Notes: generated by a model from the sequence alone, not told the origin. A stretch of 64,000 bases of DNA from a virus (IMGVR_UViG_3300035180_001220:1-64000), one strand, 5' to 3'. Shown: positions 21,747 through 31,016, numbered from the stretch's first letter. Program-made: numbers and translations.

Positions 21747-21932
21747 ATGAAATTCATTGCTATTGCTCTTATTGCTCTTTCACTTGCTGGCTGCGGCAAG
21801 TTTGATCAACTTGAAGCTCATTACACTGGTTGGTCTGAAATCTGTGTGAAGGGTGTTCAGTACATCCAGTTCACGTCAGGTTCCAGTGTTGAATATGATC
21901 AGGCTGGACAAGTTGTAAAGTGCGGTAAATAA
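21747..21932 (+). CDS. Small lipoprotein, 61 aa
   Basis: Signal sequence KFIAIALIALSLAGCGK ends in the lipobox LAGC, so Cys is expected to be lipidated and the protein exported. The mature ~45 residues end CGK. Small phage lipoproteins can act in superinfection exclusion or lysis control; role not shown here. Confidence 0.8.
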   Translation: MKFIAIALIALSLAGCGKFDQLEAHYTGWSEICVKGVQYIQFTSGSSVEYDQAGQVVKCGK

Positions 21933-21941
21933 AGAATACTT

Positions 21942-22019
21942 CTGACCATAGCTCAGCCGGATTAGAGCAATTGCCTTCTAAGCAATAGGTCGGGGGTTCG
22001 AACCCCTCTGGTCAGGCCA
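21942..22019 (+). tRNA. tRNA-Arg(TCT)
   Basis: CTGACCA/TGGTCAG acceptor, stem TTGC/GCAA, loop CTTCTAA, CCA encoded. Confidence 0.93.
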
Positions 22020-22024
22020 TTAAT

Positions 22025-22666
22025 GTGAAACTTAAAGATATAAAAGCTGCAGCTAAAAATAATTTCTGCGATACACGTAAAGAGTTCGTTGATACTTTTT
22101 TGGGCGAGATGCCAGGTATGGCAGGCGATTTAGATCTTTACCCATCGTTGCTGAATATAATAAATGATCTTCAGTCAAACGGTGTTAATAGCAATAAAAT
22201 TTCTGAAAATCTGTTTAAGATAGTATCACATGATGTTGCTTATTATTGGGCTGAGCAACTTAAGGTTCCAGTTCTCATTATAGAAATACGAATTAAGCCT
22301 GATGCATATTATGTAAGCATGACAGGTAAAAAGTCAGAGGCATTTGGAAAACCGCCATATGCTTCTGATTTATATGAAGCTATTTTGAAAGACAGTAAGC
22401 ATTCATTATTGTTTAGTGATGAGTATTTATCTGACAAAAGTTTTGATATATGGGCCAGATTACTAAAGGATGGTAAGAAGATTTCAGTTTATGATACTAA
22501 GGAGATGAAACCTATTCGTATTTCATCTCCTGAAGATCTAAAGCAATTTTATCATTCAACCGGAAAAAGATTTAGATTTACTTTATCAGAGAACCATTTA
22601 ATGGATGGTGCTATAATGGCTAAATTTAATCTTTATAGAACAAGGAAAGAGAATAATATTCTTTAA
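22025..22666 (+). CDS. Divergent GNAT-like protein
   Basis: 213 aa, GTG start five bases after the tRNA CCA. The leader MKLKDIKAAAKNN resembles the shared leader but lacks an LxE site. Residues ~110-165 (KPPYASDLYEAIL, SDKSFDIWARLLKDG, KISVYD) align with the SDxxxTDGxxLW block of the GNAT-like paralogues, but the acetyl-CoA loop is lost. Perhaps a non-catalytic paralogue. Confidence 0.5.
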   Translation: MKLKDIKAAAKNNFCDTRKEFVDTFLGEMPGMAGDLDLYPSLLNIINDLQSNGVNSNKISENLFKIVSHDVAYYWAEQLKVPVLIIEIRIKPDAYYVSMTGKKSEAFGKPPYASDLYEAILKDSKHSLLFSDEYLSDKSFDIWARLLKDGKKISVYDTKEMKPIRISSPEDLKQFYHSTGKRFRFTLSENHLMDGAIMAKFNLYRTRKENNIL

Positions 22667-22672
22667 CATAAC

Positions 22673-22750
22673 GCACTATTAGCTCATTGGTAGAGCGAGG
22701 ACTTCTAAACTCCGGGCTGGGGGCAGGTTCGATCCTAACATAGCGCACCA
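22673..22750 (+). tRNA. tRNA-Arg(TCT), second copy, imperfect
   Basis: GCACTAT/ATAGCGC acceptor with one mismatch, canonical D-arm, loop CTTCTAA, T-loop TTCGATC, CCA encoded; anticodon and T stems contain mismatches. Confidence 0.7.
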
Positions 22751-22760
22751 TTTTTATATT

Positions 22761-22973
22761 ATGAAAACGTACCATATTGCACTTGTCGTTGCTGTTCTCT
22801 ACGGTTTGTTCTTATCAATAGGATACATCCATACAGAAGGGTATGGTGGTATGTTCAATGAGATGCTTGTCCTTTCTGGTATGTGGTGGATGGGTGGATG
22901 GTTTCAAGCAGCATTGGAAAATGCAAGACAAGAGGAAGAGGAAGAGGAAGATGTTGGACCCGCATCCATGTAA
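22761..22973 (+). CDS. Small membrane protein with acidic tail, 70 aa
   Basis: A hydrophobic N-terminal segment (IALVVAVLYGLFLSIGYI), a second aromatic segment (MLVLSGMWWMGGWFQAAL) and a Glu-rich cytoplasmic tail. Starts close to the tRNA CCA. Function unknown. Confidence 0.6.
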   Translation: MKTYHIALVVAVLYGLFLSIGYIHTEGYGGMFNEMLVLSGMWWMGGWFQAALENARQEEEEEEDVGPASM

Positions 22974-23602
22974 TCAATCTTGGTCTCCACTAAGTGTGGC
23001 ATAGTGCTATCGGCTGGTATAATTTCGGTCACGCTTTGAAACCCTATCACAATATTCAGCACACATTTAAAGTTGATGCTGTTATGTTTCTTGAAAAGTT
23101 CCTAACCTGTCGCGAATACATTCTAATCAGCGCGATCGACCATCTGACCATCTGACCATTATCCCTCGTATATTCATTTAACAACTAAAGACAAAGTTGG
23201 CTTAGCTGTGCTCAAGGTAAAAACTTGCTACGGCTGGCATCGCTGTGTCTTGCTTTTATGAACAGCCCGTGAAAATGGCACTTACTGAAGAAGTGCGATT
23301 TCAAATGAGTACGGAAAAGCTTCTCATACACAATATCACGAGCTACTAAGTGAGCTAAACCACGCGTCGCTAAACCACGAAGTCCGAACTCCGTTCGGAC
23401 TCACAGGAATTTGCAAAGAATTATCACACCATTAGTTATCTTGCACGTCCTATTGACAGCCCCGAATTCAAGGCATTCTTTTCAATACGGGACAAGCTTT
23501 CTAAAGCTGAAAACATAAGAGCATTTGCTAAGAAGACTGCTTGAGAACTGCAGGAAGCAAAGGTAGAAGCTGAACATCAATGGCACTTAGCTCGGAAGAT
23601 CT
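22974..23602 (+). pseudogene. Degenerate coding region
   Basis: About 630 bases of decayed coding sequence. The clearest piece, near 23410-23600, reads YHTISYLARPIDSPEFKAFF, RDKLSKAENIRAFAKKTA, an in-frame TGA, then ELQEAKVEAEHQWHLARKI. Other short pieces lie in other frames. No intact gene. Confidence 0.5.
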
Positions 23603-23605
23603 AAG

Positions 23606-23634
23606 TTTACTTTATGCGGGAACTGTAGTATAAT
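23606..23634 (+). promoter_or_regulatory. Sigma70-like promoter inside a small inverted repeat
   Basis: TTTACT at 23606 and TATAAT at 23629, spacing 17; GGAACT and AGTTCC flank the -10. Confidence 0.75.
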
Positions 23635-23672
23635 TATAGTTCCTGCTAAATATCTTTTTACTTGGAGGTTAT

Positions 23673-23837
23673 ATGAAGATCGTAATAAAGGTGGCTTCGC
23701 CACGCAACCAAGTGCTCAATCGGATTCTTCGCTCGAAGAAGAATGTGAAGCATTCAGATGAACGTTTTCCAACTCGCGCTCAGCGCAAGCAAGCAGCTTT
23801 TCGCTCTGAAAAACCTTTTGCCCTTGGACTGATCTAA
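23673..23837 (+). CDS. Basic small protein, 54 aa
   Basis: TTGGAGG six bases before the ATG. Very basic (SKKNVKHSDERFPTRAQRKQ), hinting at nucleic-acid binding; not recognised. A terminator overlaps its last codons. Confidence 0.65.
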   Translation: MKIVIKVASPRNQVLNRILRSKKNVKHSDERFPTRAQRKQAAFRSEKPFALGLI

Positions 23838-23852
23838 AGGCAAAAGGTTTTA
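23811..23852 (+). terminator. Terminator overlapping gene end
   Basis: AAACCTTTTGCC pairs with GGCAAAAGGTTTT across a 16-base loop that includes the stop codon. Confidence 0.7.
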
Positions 23853-23964
23853 ATCTATGTTATAATAGACTATGATGATTTTGTAAAGGGCTCTAATTAC
23901 AAATGACGAAATTCTGAGAGATCAGAATAAATAAAGTTGAAGATACCACTCTTTGGAGCATAAG

Positions 23965-24252
23965 ATGAAAGTTTTTGAGATTTTGCGTAAGGATGTTGCA
24001 GAGGTTACAGAGCAACAAGTTATTGACCGTATTAAAAACTTTGATTGGAAATATGAATTTTCCGATGATGTGTCAAGCATTACCTGGGGCACGCGAGAGT
24101 TGGAACTAATTGAGAATATGGTTTATCAGGTTTACAAAAAGAAGCCTGAGGCCGCAATAAATATCTGGAATGAATACAGTCCAGAAGGTACTAGCGACAA
24201 ATCAATCGTACCTTCTTTTATCCTAAGACTTGAGTCACAGGATAAATCGTAA
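23965..24252 (+). CDS. Hypothetical protein with capsid-targeting-like leader, 95 aa
   Basis: ATG 23965 chosen for GGAG upstream and because it gives the shared leader MKVFEILRKDVAEVTEQ. The remainder is a compact alpha/beta domain (FDWKYEFSDDVSS). Function unknown; listed with the leader family. Confidence 0.6.
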   Translation: MKVFEILRKDVAEVTEQQVIDRIKNFDWKYEFSDDVSSITWGTRELELIENMVYQVYKKKPEAAINIWNEYSPEGTSDKSIVPSFILRLESQDKS

Positions 24253-24341
24253 GAGCTTTTGATCACGAATAATCGGGGTCATTAGAGGAGAGATGCCGAA
24301 AGGGTCTCATTATTAATGTTCGCTTATTAAAGGAGCACACT

Positions 24342-24773
24342 ATGTCAAATGATATTTTCATTAACGATTTTCTTAAACACGCCTTCGGATTGCACGACAC
24401 TGTTAACCAAGTAGCTCGTCTCCGCACTCACAACCAATCTTTCCCTCCATATAATATTATTGTGAATGATGCAAGTCATCCCACAGAATATAAGCTTGAG
24501 CTTGCAGTTGCTGGTTTCTCCAAAGACCAAATTGCTGTTAAGATCCGTAAAGACAATGGAGTAAGTATGTTGGTTATCACTGGCACCAAAGACGAAGATG
24601 CGAAAGAACAGCACTATCAAGTACGTGGTCTTTCTAACCGTTCTTTCACTCGTGAATTTACTATGTCTGATGCTGTTAAGGTTGATGCAATCAAACTTGA
24701 AGATGGTATTCTAACAGTAACACTTGTTACTCAAGAAGTTCTTCAGAAAGAAACTATTCTTCAAATAAGTTAA
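24342..24773 (+). CDS. Small heat-shock protein (Hsp20 family)
   Basis: 143 aa with the alpha-crystallin domain: YKLELAVAGFSKDQIAVKI, LVITGTK, SNRSFTREFTMSD, and the C-terminal LEDGILTVTL. ATP-independent holdase that keeps unfolding proteins soluble. AAAGGAG upstream. Phage sHsps are known in T4-like and cyanophages and probably protect virion proteins during assembly. Confidence 0.92.
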   Translation: MSNDIFINDFLKHAFGLHDTVNQVARLRTHNQSFPPYNIIVNDASHPTEYKLELAVAGFSKDQIAVKIRKDNGVSMLVITGTKDEDAKEQHYQVRGLSNRSFTREFTMSDAVKVDAIKLEDGILTVTLVTQEVLQKETILQIS

Positions 24774-24804
24774 GGAATTGGGGAGTGTCACTCCCCCCCT
24801 CTAC

Positions 24805-25374
24805 ATGTTTTTAAATCGCAGAGGGATTGAAGAATCCCACCTACATAATTATTCAGAATATCTGTATAAAGTTTGGTCATGCGGAGAATCTCTTTTAGTT
24901 GCATATCTTAAAAATAAGATCCAAGTTCATAAAGTCTTCGTTAAGAAAGATAGAGCTTGGATCTATTTCGCTGTTGATACTACAAAACAAATAACAACTT
25001 CACTTGGGTATATTTGTCTTCGCACCATTCCTAAATGGAAGGCTCTTGAGACTTTTAATCTTTATGTTCTGCCAGAGTATCGTGGCATGGGTATTGCTCT
25101 TTCACTTTATGATGCAGTATTTAAGGATGGAAAAATTGTTGTATCAGGGTGGAGCCACACTAAGAAATCTCACGGCTTATGGATGAAGTTGGTTCAGAAT
25201 CCAAGGTATGTTGCTTGGGCACATGACATGCTGAATCTAGCTCGATTAGCCCCAATACTAATAGAAAATGATGAGTATGTTTGCGAGTTAAAGCTTTATG
25301 ATAACATGAAGAATGTCAGAAAAAAGAAATTAGAAGACATACGAATAGTAATTTACAACCCAAAATACATATGA
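24805..25374 (+). CDS. Divergent GNAT-like protein
   Basis: ATG 24805 preferred to the TTG at 24778; a hairpin GGGGAG/CTCCCC precedes it. FNLYVLPEYRGMGIALSLYDAV contains a good acetyl-CoA loop (YRGMGIA), followed by IVVSGWSHTKKSHGLWMKL, the block shared by the other GNAT-like proteins. No MKxxELFE leader. Coupled to the HD gene by an ATGA overlap. Confidence 0.7.
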   Translation: MFLNRRGIEESHLHNYSEYLYKVWSCGESLLVAYLKNKIQVHKVFVKKDRAWIYFAVDTTKQITTSLGYICLRTIPKWKALETFNLYVLPEYRGMGIALSLYDAVFKDGKIVVSGWSHTKKSHGLWMKLVQNPRYVAWAHDMLNLARLAPILIENDEYVCELKLYDNMKNVRKKKLEDIRIVIYNPKYI

Positions 25375-26081
25375 TAAACACTGAACTTAATACCAATTTG
25401 GGTTATCCTAAAGAAAATCCATTTGCCCCTAAAAAGAAGCCACTTACTATCAGTTCAAATGATGATGTGAGTTTGATGATTGAGACTGTTTCTGGTCGTC
25501 GAATTAATCCTACTAATCCAGATGCTCTTCAGATTGATATTCAAGATATTGCCTGGTCTCTATCTCGAATCCCCAGATATGTCGGACACACCATCACCGC
25601 CACTCCATATAACGTAGCCCAGCACTCTGTCTATGTAGCCCAGCTCGTTGAAAAGATGATTACTCGTGAGATAGTAACTCCAATCCCAGAAGATGACCTT
25701 GACGCTGCCTATGCAGAAGGTAGCTTGGGTCTTCATGCCCTCTTCCATGATGCGCATGAAGCTTACACTGGTGATATCCCATCACCTATTAAGCGCATAC
25801 CAGAGCTGCGGGGTCCTCTTAAGGCAATCGAGCAAAGACTTGATTCAAGTATTCGTGAAGCCTTTGGTCTGGAAGATCCATCTGAATCTATACGGAATAT
25901 CGTCAAGTACGCTGACAACCTGGCACAAGCAGTTGAAAGCTACCAGTTCATGTCATCTCGTGGGCTCAGCTGGAATTTGCCGAAAGCATCACTTGCTCTA
26001 CTCCATGACTTCCAGGGACCTAAATCTCCACTTGAATCGTATCAAATCTTCTTGGAAGAGTACAGTTCGTTGAATGGGTGA
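25371..26081 (+). CDS. HD-domain phosphohydrolase (YfbR-like)
   Basis: 236 aa. RYVGHT, PYNVAQHSVYVAQL and LHALFHDAHEAYTGDIPSPI supply the H...HD...D metal site of HD hydrolases; NIVKYADNLAQAVE supplies the distal Asp. The family includes 5'-deoxynucleotidases that act on dNMPs. Fits the DHFR/thymidylate-synthase-family/dNMP kinase set in this window. Confidence 0.85.
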   Translation: MINTELNTNLGYPKENPFAPKKKPLTISSNDDVSLMIETVSGRRINPTNPDALQIDIQDIAWSLSRIPRYVGHTITATPYNVAQHSVYVAQLVEKMITREIVTPIPEDDLDAAYAEGSLGLHALFHDAHEAYTGDIPSPIKRIPELRGPLKAIEQRLDSSIREAFGLEDPSESIRNIVKYADNLAQAVESYQFMSSRGLSWNLPKASLALLHDFQGPKSPLESYQIFLEEYSSLNG

Positions 26082-26118
26082 TAAATAAAGCAACATATTT
26101 CTACCTATAGGAGCACCC

Positions 26119-26595
26119 ATGAAACTAATAAAAGAACTGCTTGAATCCAATGGAATTTCCGTTGTAGCTAATAAAAATTCAAAGAACAAGGAAATGTTCA
26201 CCGTCAAGCTCAAGGGTGAGCCAATTGGTTCTGTTTGGCAGGACGATGATTCATGGTCTGCAGAGTACGACGCTACTGGAGCATCCTGGGATAGCTTAGA
26301 TTCTAAGCAAGACGCGGTTGATAAGGTTACAGATCAGCTGAACGAGTCATCCAATGAATACGCTACTACAGAAAATGAACAAGCTCGTATGAGGAACATG
26401 CTCGACGTACTTGAACAGAACATCGACCGTCTTGGAACACAGCTCTCTGCCCAATCTCAGCTCGCAAAGCTGATTGCTAAGGTTGGTGGTGATGAACGCC
26501 ATTTCAAGAGCATTGTAAAAGACTTTGATTCCCTGCACGAAAACGTTCATGATTTGGTCAAATACACAATAATACATATGAGTGATGAGGACTAA
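26119..26595 (+). CDS. Hypothetical protein with capsid-targeting-like leader, 158 aa
   Basis: Leader MKLIKELLESNG with an LLE site. Then a beta-rich module (KEMFTVKLKGEPIGSVWQDD) and a helical C-terminal half rich in Gln/Asn, probably coiled-coil. TAGGAG lies upstream. Not recognised. Confidence 0.6.
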   Translation: MKLIKELLESNGISVVANKNSKNKEMFTVKLKGEPIGSVWQDDDSWSAEYDATGASWDSLDSKQDAVDKVTDQLNESSNEYATTENEQARMRNMLDVLEQNIDRLGTQLSAQSQLAKLIAKVGGDERHFKSIVKDFDSLHENVHDLVKYTIIHMSDED

Positions 26596-26600
26596 AATAA

Positions 26601-27728
26601 ATGTCGAAAATAATCAAAGCTTACGCTGAAGAAGTGAAGAAGCCGTCCATGTCCCTCATAAAGTCAATCGAGAATGGTCTCGTTGCTGAGGGACCATTCA
26701 ACGCGCTTAAGAGCTTAGTTACTGGTTCAAAGTCAGCTAAAGATGCCACTACCCCCGACCGTGCCACATCTGATTCAATGTCAGAAACCCTTTCAACTAA
26801 TCTCAATAAGATCGTTGATGAGTTACTTCACACTACAGACGATCGCTACGTTATTTTCTGCACACTTGGATTCGTTAGCAAGTTCTATCTCAAGGCTGGC
26901 GGTGGTCAAGGTGTTATTGAGCAAGTAAAGAATGATGACGTTCTTAAGAGCATCTCAGCTTTCCAAGCTAGAGACGCTGGCTTCAGCCTTGTCAAGCTTG
27001 ATCCAAAATTTCAATTTACTGACCTTATTAACAGTGCTGGCTCATCTTACAACGCGGCTGTCATCCTTGACATCCCAAAGCAGTTAAGCGATGAACTTGA
27101 AAAGGCAAAGAGCAGTGGCGACACCAACAAGATTCGTGAAACTCTAATCAAGATGATGAGCCACAAGTACTACGTAATGACGCTTAACGTTCCACAAGCC
27201 AAGAAAATTTCAGCTGATATGGACAAGCATCGTTCAGCGTTTGACGAGCAAGTCACGATCTTCAATCCAGCAGTAATCGCAAACTACCCAGTTAAAAACA
27301 TCCTTGATTCTGCTAAGCTTGAATGGCAAGATGAGCACTCTTACAAATATGCTGAAATAAAATCAAAACCTCATGCAGAGGATGCTGAATCACCTGAGGG
27401 TGGCACTGACAAGGAAGGTAAGCCAAGCGTATCAAAGACACCTTCAGGCGGTCTTGATTTGAATAAGTCAATCATGGACGCGGTTATATCTGGTAAGGGT
27501 GATGCTGACAAGATAGCACAGCGCCTATTCTTCACTCTCAACAAACACTTTGATCTTCACACGGTTGAAAATGCAATCATTGAGTTGGGAGCAGCATTTG
27601 GTGGGGGTATCCTGAACAAGCTTAACGCTATCCTCACCCAAAATTACGCCAATGAGTGGGAAAGAAAGCAGCCAGCAGGAGACAAGTCAAAGTCAGCAGC
27701 GGAACAGCACCAGGATAATGAAGAATAA
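26601..27728 (+). CDS. Hypothetical protein, 375 aa
   Basis: A large soluble protein without recognised motifs. Starts SKIIKAYAEEVKKPSMSLIK; residues ~255-285 form a polar linker (AESPEGGTDKEGKPSVSKTP) between two folded parts; ends in a charged tail. Starts six bases after the previous gene, so co-expressed. Size and linker would suit a virion or internal head protein, but nothing proves it. Confidence 0.55.
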   Translation: MSKIIKAYAEEVKKPSMSLIKSIENGLVAEGPFNALKSLVTGSKSAKDATTPDRATSDSMSETLSTNLNKIVDELLHTTDDRYVIFCTLGFVSKFYLKAGGGQGVIEQVKNDDVLKSISAFQARDAGFSLVKLDPKFQFTDLINSAGSSYNAAVILDIPKQLSDELEKAKSSGDTNKIRETLIKMMSHKYYVMTLNVPQAKKISADMDKHRSAFDEQVTIFNPAVIANYPVKNILDSAKLEWQDEHSYKYAEIKSKPHAEDAESPEGGTDKEGKPSVSKTPSGGLDLNKSIMDAVISGKGDADKIAQRLFFTLNKHFDLHTVENAIIELGAAFGGGILNKLNAILTQNYANEWERKQPAGDKSKSAAEQHQDNEE

Positions 27729-27841
27729 CTAAAAAGTTGCTGTGAAAACAGTTAGATGAATTTACGACATAAGGTGTAACTAAACAGAGTTTAAAAATTG
27801 GGTCCTTACTCTGTTGGCCGTTACAATTAGGAGTCATCATT

Positions 27842-28192
27842 AATGCACAAAATAACCTAGTCTTCTGGGTGAAGACAGCTGGTAAAGTTTTACGCGAGAA
27901 GGATGGTATAGTTTATGTGCCATTTGGATCGGAATATTCCCTCTATCTGAAAAACTTGACTTACCGTCGATGCCAAGTAAAAATTGGCATCGACGGTAAG
28001 TCAATTTCCGGAAATGACAAATTCATTATTGCAGCAAAAGGAACAATCGAAATAGAACGTTTCATCAACAATGGAAACACGTGCATGGGAAATTGATTCA
28101 AGTTCATTGAAAGAACTTCAAGTGTTGAGAAACACCGTGGTATCCAAGTCGAAGATGGTTTGATTACGGTTGAGTATGAATTTGAAGCATAG
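27842..28192 (+). pseudogene. Conserved phage protein, frameshift plus in-frame TGA
   Basis: AGGAG precedes ATG 27842. One extra A in the following AAAA run gives NNLVFWVKTAGKVL, VPFGSEYSLYLKNL, KGTIEIERFINNG, a pattern known from small phage proteins. The same frame meets TGA at about 28094 and continues FKFIERTSSVEKHRGIQVED to TAG 28190. Both lesions could be base errors. Confidence 0.5.
27958..28002. repeat. Perfect 19-bp inverted repeat inside a gene
   Basis: GACTTACCGTCGATGCCAA (27958-27976), seven-base loop, and its exact complement at 27984-28002. It lies in coding sequence. Confidence 0.8.
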
Positions 28193-28641
28193 CCCAGCAA
28201 TAGTACCAAGACGGCGGCGTCTTCCGGATTCCTCCATTAAATCTATCACAGCGGTCAAGCTCTACTCCTTACTATCTGCTGGGTGTAAGAGGACTATCTA
28301 GTTTTAACTTTGACAGCCAAATCTGCAAATATGATGGAGATACTGATAGTGCTAAGTACAACGTGCCAAGAAGCAAATCAGTTGCTGTGGCAAATCAGAA
28401 CTACGCAGGTATTATAGTTCAAGGTTCGCTATCAACACAGAAGTTCCGGCAGGCAGAAGGGATTATCTCTGACTGCGTGAAGCACGTGTTAACAATCCAG
28501 CTTCTTGGGGAACTTGAGTCTGTGCCGGTGGTTAAACCAGTTCTTGTAACGCACAAACCACGGGGCAGAACTTGCGGTAAAATCAACAAGGCAATTTCGA
28601 AATTCTGCACTGAGTGTGGTACCTCACTTTCAACCATTTAA
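28176..28641 (+). pseudogene. Zinc-ribbon phage protein, frameshifted
   Basis: From ATG 28176: LKHSPAIVPRRRRLPDSS, SITAVKLYSLLSAGCKR, then a shift near 28300 into FDSQICKYDGDTDSAKYN, RSKSVAVANQNYAGIIVQGS and a C-terminal knuckle CGKINKAISKFCTECG. The joined ~155-residue protein looks like a conserved phage protein with one terminal zinc ribbon; function unknown. Confidence 0.5.
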
Positions 28642-28696
28642 CAAATGAGCTAAGTCATTCTATCTCCATATAAATAATCAAAATGCGGGAGATAGA

Positions 28697-30556
28697 ATGC
28701 ACCTTCAGGATAATATAACGTTTGCGGTTGTAGTAAAGGATTTAGCGTGGCGGACTGAACTTACAGTCCGCTTTTGTGAGTACTTCAGCCAAAAATTCAA
28801 CATTGACTTCCTGGGAAAAATCATCTTCCCTGCAAGCATCGACGATGCTTTGGAAAAATGTGAGACCGATTACTTGATAGTTCAGTCGAGCGGTCACATT
28901 ATCTTTGACAGGTCATTCTTCACATTTATCGAAAAGATTGCCTTAGCGAATGAGGACATCGCTGTTGGCTACATTGAGCTTGCAGAAGATTACGCTATCC
29001 TCCGCCAAGACTGCATCTTCTTCAACATGAAGCTTTGGGAAGAGAGCGGAAAACCAGCATACGTAAGCATGCTAAGAGAGGGAGATAGATTTTCTATTGG
29101 AGACTTCAAGCTCGACAACAAGAAACCGTTCTTCATTACTTCAACAGAAACAGACAGGATTTATATCTCGCACGAAGCTTCTAACCAAGGAGCTGAGATT
29201 ATAGCAAAACAGCTTGCACAGTTTAAGGTTGCAAAATCCTTCTCTCAACTCCAGAATAAAGAAGCGCATCTTCTGGATACTGATACAGCGTACTCAGAAA
29301 TTCACAGTGAAACAATCTTCGAGAAGCTATACCTACGAGAAGCTTTCAAGCGCATTCACCTTACAGATAAAACTGAAGACATAGTTCATCTTGATGCTCA
29401 GCACATTTCAATGGTTGTCGCTCCGGCGAATGGAATTAAGACTCTTGCTATTGTAAATCATTTTAGAGCAGAGAATGTCATTGTCTATGACATCAATCCA
29501 ATATCACTTGATTTCCAGAAACTAGTGTTTGCTATCAGCAAGCCCACGCTAGTTGGAGAGCTAATAGATCAATTCAAGGCAACTCGGCCGTATGCAGTTT
29601 TTGCAGATGAGGACCTTGTTGATAGGGATGTTGTTCTTAAGCCATTGACAAGAAGCACGCGCATTCGCTATGAGGTAGTAGATGCATTTAGCTTTGAGAT
29701 GGAGAACCTTATAAAGTCATTCGATGATTCTCTTCCAACAGTATTTGACATAGCTGATATCTTTACTTATCCGTACAACTTCTACCGTAGACCTATGTTC
29801 CAGGTAGAAGGACTGTTCATTGAATTATTCTCCCTTATTAAGTCGCGTCGTGGTGCCTCGTTCATTATTGGTGTTGCACCAGGATATCAGAGCCTCAATG
29901 ATATTGAGATCAATACTTCGCGCGCACAGTATGAAGTCGATCCTACAATAGACCCATATGCTGTTGATGAATCTATTCCTGAAGAGGATAGAGTTCCCAT
30001 TGAGGTTGAGCCAATAATGTATTCCCCAAAAGCGACTGCACCTAGAGCTGAAGAAGAACCTAGTTCTGGTTGGGTGTCTGCCCTACGCAAGTCGCTTAAA
30101 ATGCCTAAGCGACAGATAGTTGAAATCGTAAAGGAAGTTATTGTTGAGAAGGTGGTTGAGAAGGAAGTTATTGTTGAGAAGGTGGTTGAAAAACCAGTCT
30201 ACATTGATCGTCCAACAAACGCGAGACCTTCACTACCAACCGTAAAAACAGCTATCCCAGTAACAGCCGAAGCATCTTCTATTCCAATCGATTTGGCTGT
30301 ATCAGATGGATTCGCCAAGCAGAAGAACAGTGAACAGACTATCATCCTCACTAAGAACGTAAAGTATGATGAACTCGACGCTATCTTTGAGTATCACATT
30401 AACCTCGAGACAAAGGCCTGGAGCTTCAAGGTAGGTAAGGTTGGAGTTGATAAGAGAATAGAATTTTCAAATGGTCTGTCAGATGATGGACTGCTTAAGC
30501 ACCTTCAGCAGCAAGTTAAGATCAACCCCAAAACAGCAGCTAGGTATTTTCAATAA
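28697..30556 (+). CDS. Large multidomain protein of unknown function, 619 aa
   Basis: Residues ~1-180 and ~230-420 are globular; the second includes ISMVVAPANGIKTLAIVNHF followed by ENVIVYDINPISLDFQK, reminiscent of an SAM-binding Rossmann strand-loop-Asp. Residues ~475-505 hold the repeat KEVIVEKVVEKEVIVEKVVE, a heptad-like spacer. The last ~75 residues (FEYHINLETKAWSFKVG...TAARYFQ) are homologous to most of the next small protein. A modified methyltransferase or a structural protein with a detachable C-terminal domain are both possible. Confidence 0.5.
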   Translation: MHLQDNITFAVVVKDLAWRTELTVRFCEYFSQKFNIDFLGKIIFPASIDDALEKCETDYLIVQSSGHIIFDRSFFTFIEKIALANEDIAVGYIELAEDYAILRQDCIFFNMKLWEESGKPAYVSMLREGDRFSIGDFKLDNKKPFFITSTETDRIYISHEASNQGAEIIAKQLAQFKVAKSFSQLQNKEAHLLDTDTAYSEIHSETIFEKLYLREAFKRIHLTDKTEDIVHLDAQHISMVVAPANGIKTLAIVNHFRAENVIVYDINPISLDFQKLVFAISKPTLVGELIDQFKATRPYAVFADEDLVDRDVVLKPLTRSTRIRYEVVDAFSFEMENLIKSFDDSLPTVFDIADIFTYPYNFYRRPMFQVEGLFIELFSLIKSRRGASFIIGVAPGYQSLNDIEINTSRAQYEVDPTIDPYAVDESIPEEDRVPIEVEPIMYSPKATAPRAEEEPSSGWVSALRKSLKMPKRQIVEIVKEVIVEKVVEKEVIVEKVVEKPVYIDRPTNARPSLPTVKTAIPVTAEASSIPIDLAVSDGFAKQKNSEQTIILTKNVKYDELDAIFEYHINLETKAWSFKVGKVGVDKRIEFSNGLSDDGLLKHLQQQVKINPKTAARYFQ

Positions 30557-30576
30557 ATAGCTTGAAAGGAATATCT

Positions 30577-30915
30577 ATGAAAGTCTATGAACTATTTGAG
30601 AACTTTGACGCCGAAGATGTGTATGACTACGCAGTGAAGCAGGGATACAGGAAACAGACTGGCACGAAGACTGTTGATGGAAAGAAGTTTCCGGTCATTG
30701 TATTGAAGAAGAATGCGGACTTTGAAGAGTTCGTACTTCAGTTTAAGTACATCATCAATCCAGAGACACAAGCTTGGACTTTCGTGGTTAGCAGGGGAGA
30801 TGAAGATGGAATTGAAATGGCCTCTGGAGAAGATGCTGAGACGCTCATCACTCACTTGAAGAAAAAGAAGAAGGTCTCAGCCCACAACCTTCAAAAATAT
30901 TTCACGCAAGACTAA
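30577..30915 (+). CDS. Small protein duplicating the preceding C-terminal domain
   Basis: ATG 30577 with GAAAGGA. Leader MKVYELFENFD with an LFE site, then FKYIINPETQAWTFVVSRGD and NLQKYFTQD, parallel to the last 75 residues of the 619-aa protein just upstream (FEYHINLETKAWSFKVG, TAARYFQ). It looks like a tandem domain duplication given its own leader. Function unknown. Confidence 0.65.
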   Translation: MKVYELFENFDAEDVYDYAVKQGYRKQTGTKTVDGKKFPVIVLKKNADFEEFVLQFKYIINPETQAWTFVVSRGDEDGIEMASGEDAETLITHLKKKKKVSAHNLQKYFTQD

Positions 30916-30923
30916 AAGAAGTG

Positions 30924-30951
30924 TGTACATTCCTCCAGACCGTGGTATAAT
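30924..30951 (+). promoter_or_regulatory. Sigma70-like promoter
   Basis: TGTACA at 30924 and TATAAT at 30946, spacing 16; a hairpin ATCAGCA/TGCTG(T)TGAT follows the start site. Confidence 0.65.
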
Positions 30952-31016
30952 TACTCTATCAGCAGATTAAATGCTGTTGATAATCTAAAAGATTTGGAAA
31001 ATATTTCAGCAGACTG

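Noticed and set aside
22974-28192. Genome-wide TGA recoding
   Set aside because: TGA occurs in-frame in a few protein-like stretches, but TGA also ends many intact genes here and no tRNA with a TCA anticodon was found; decay or errors explain it better.
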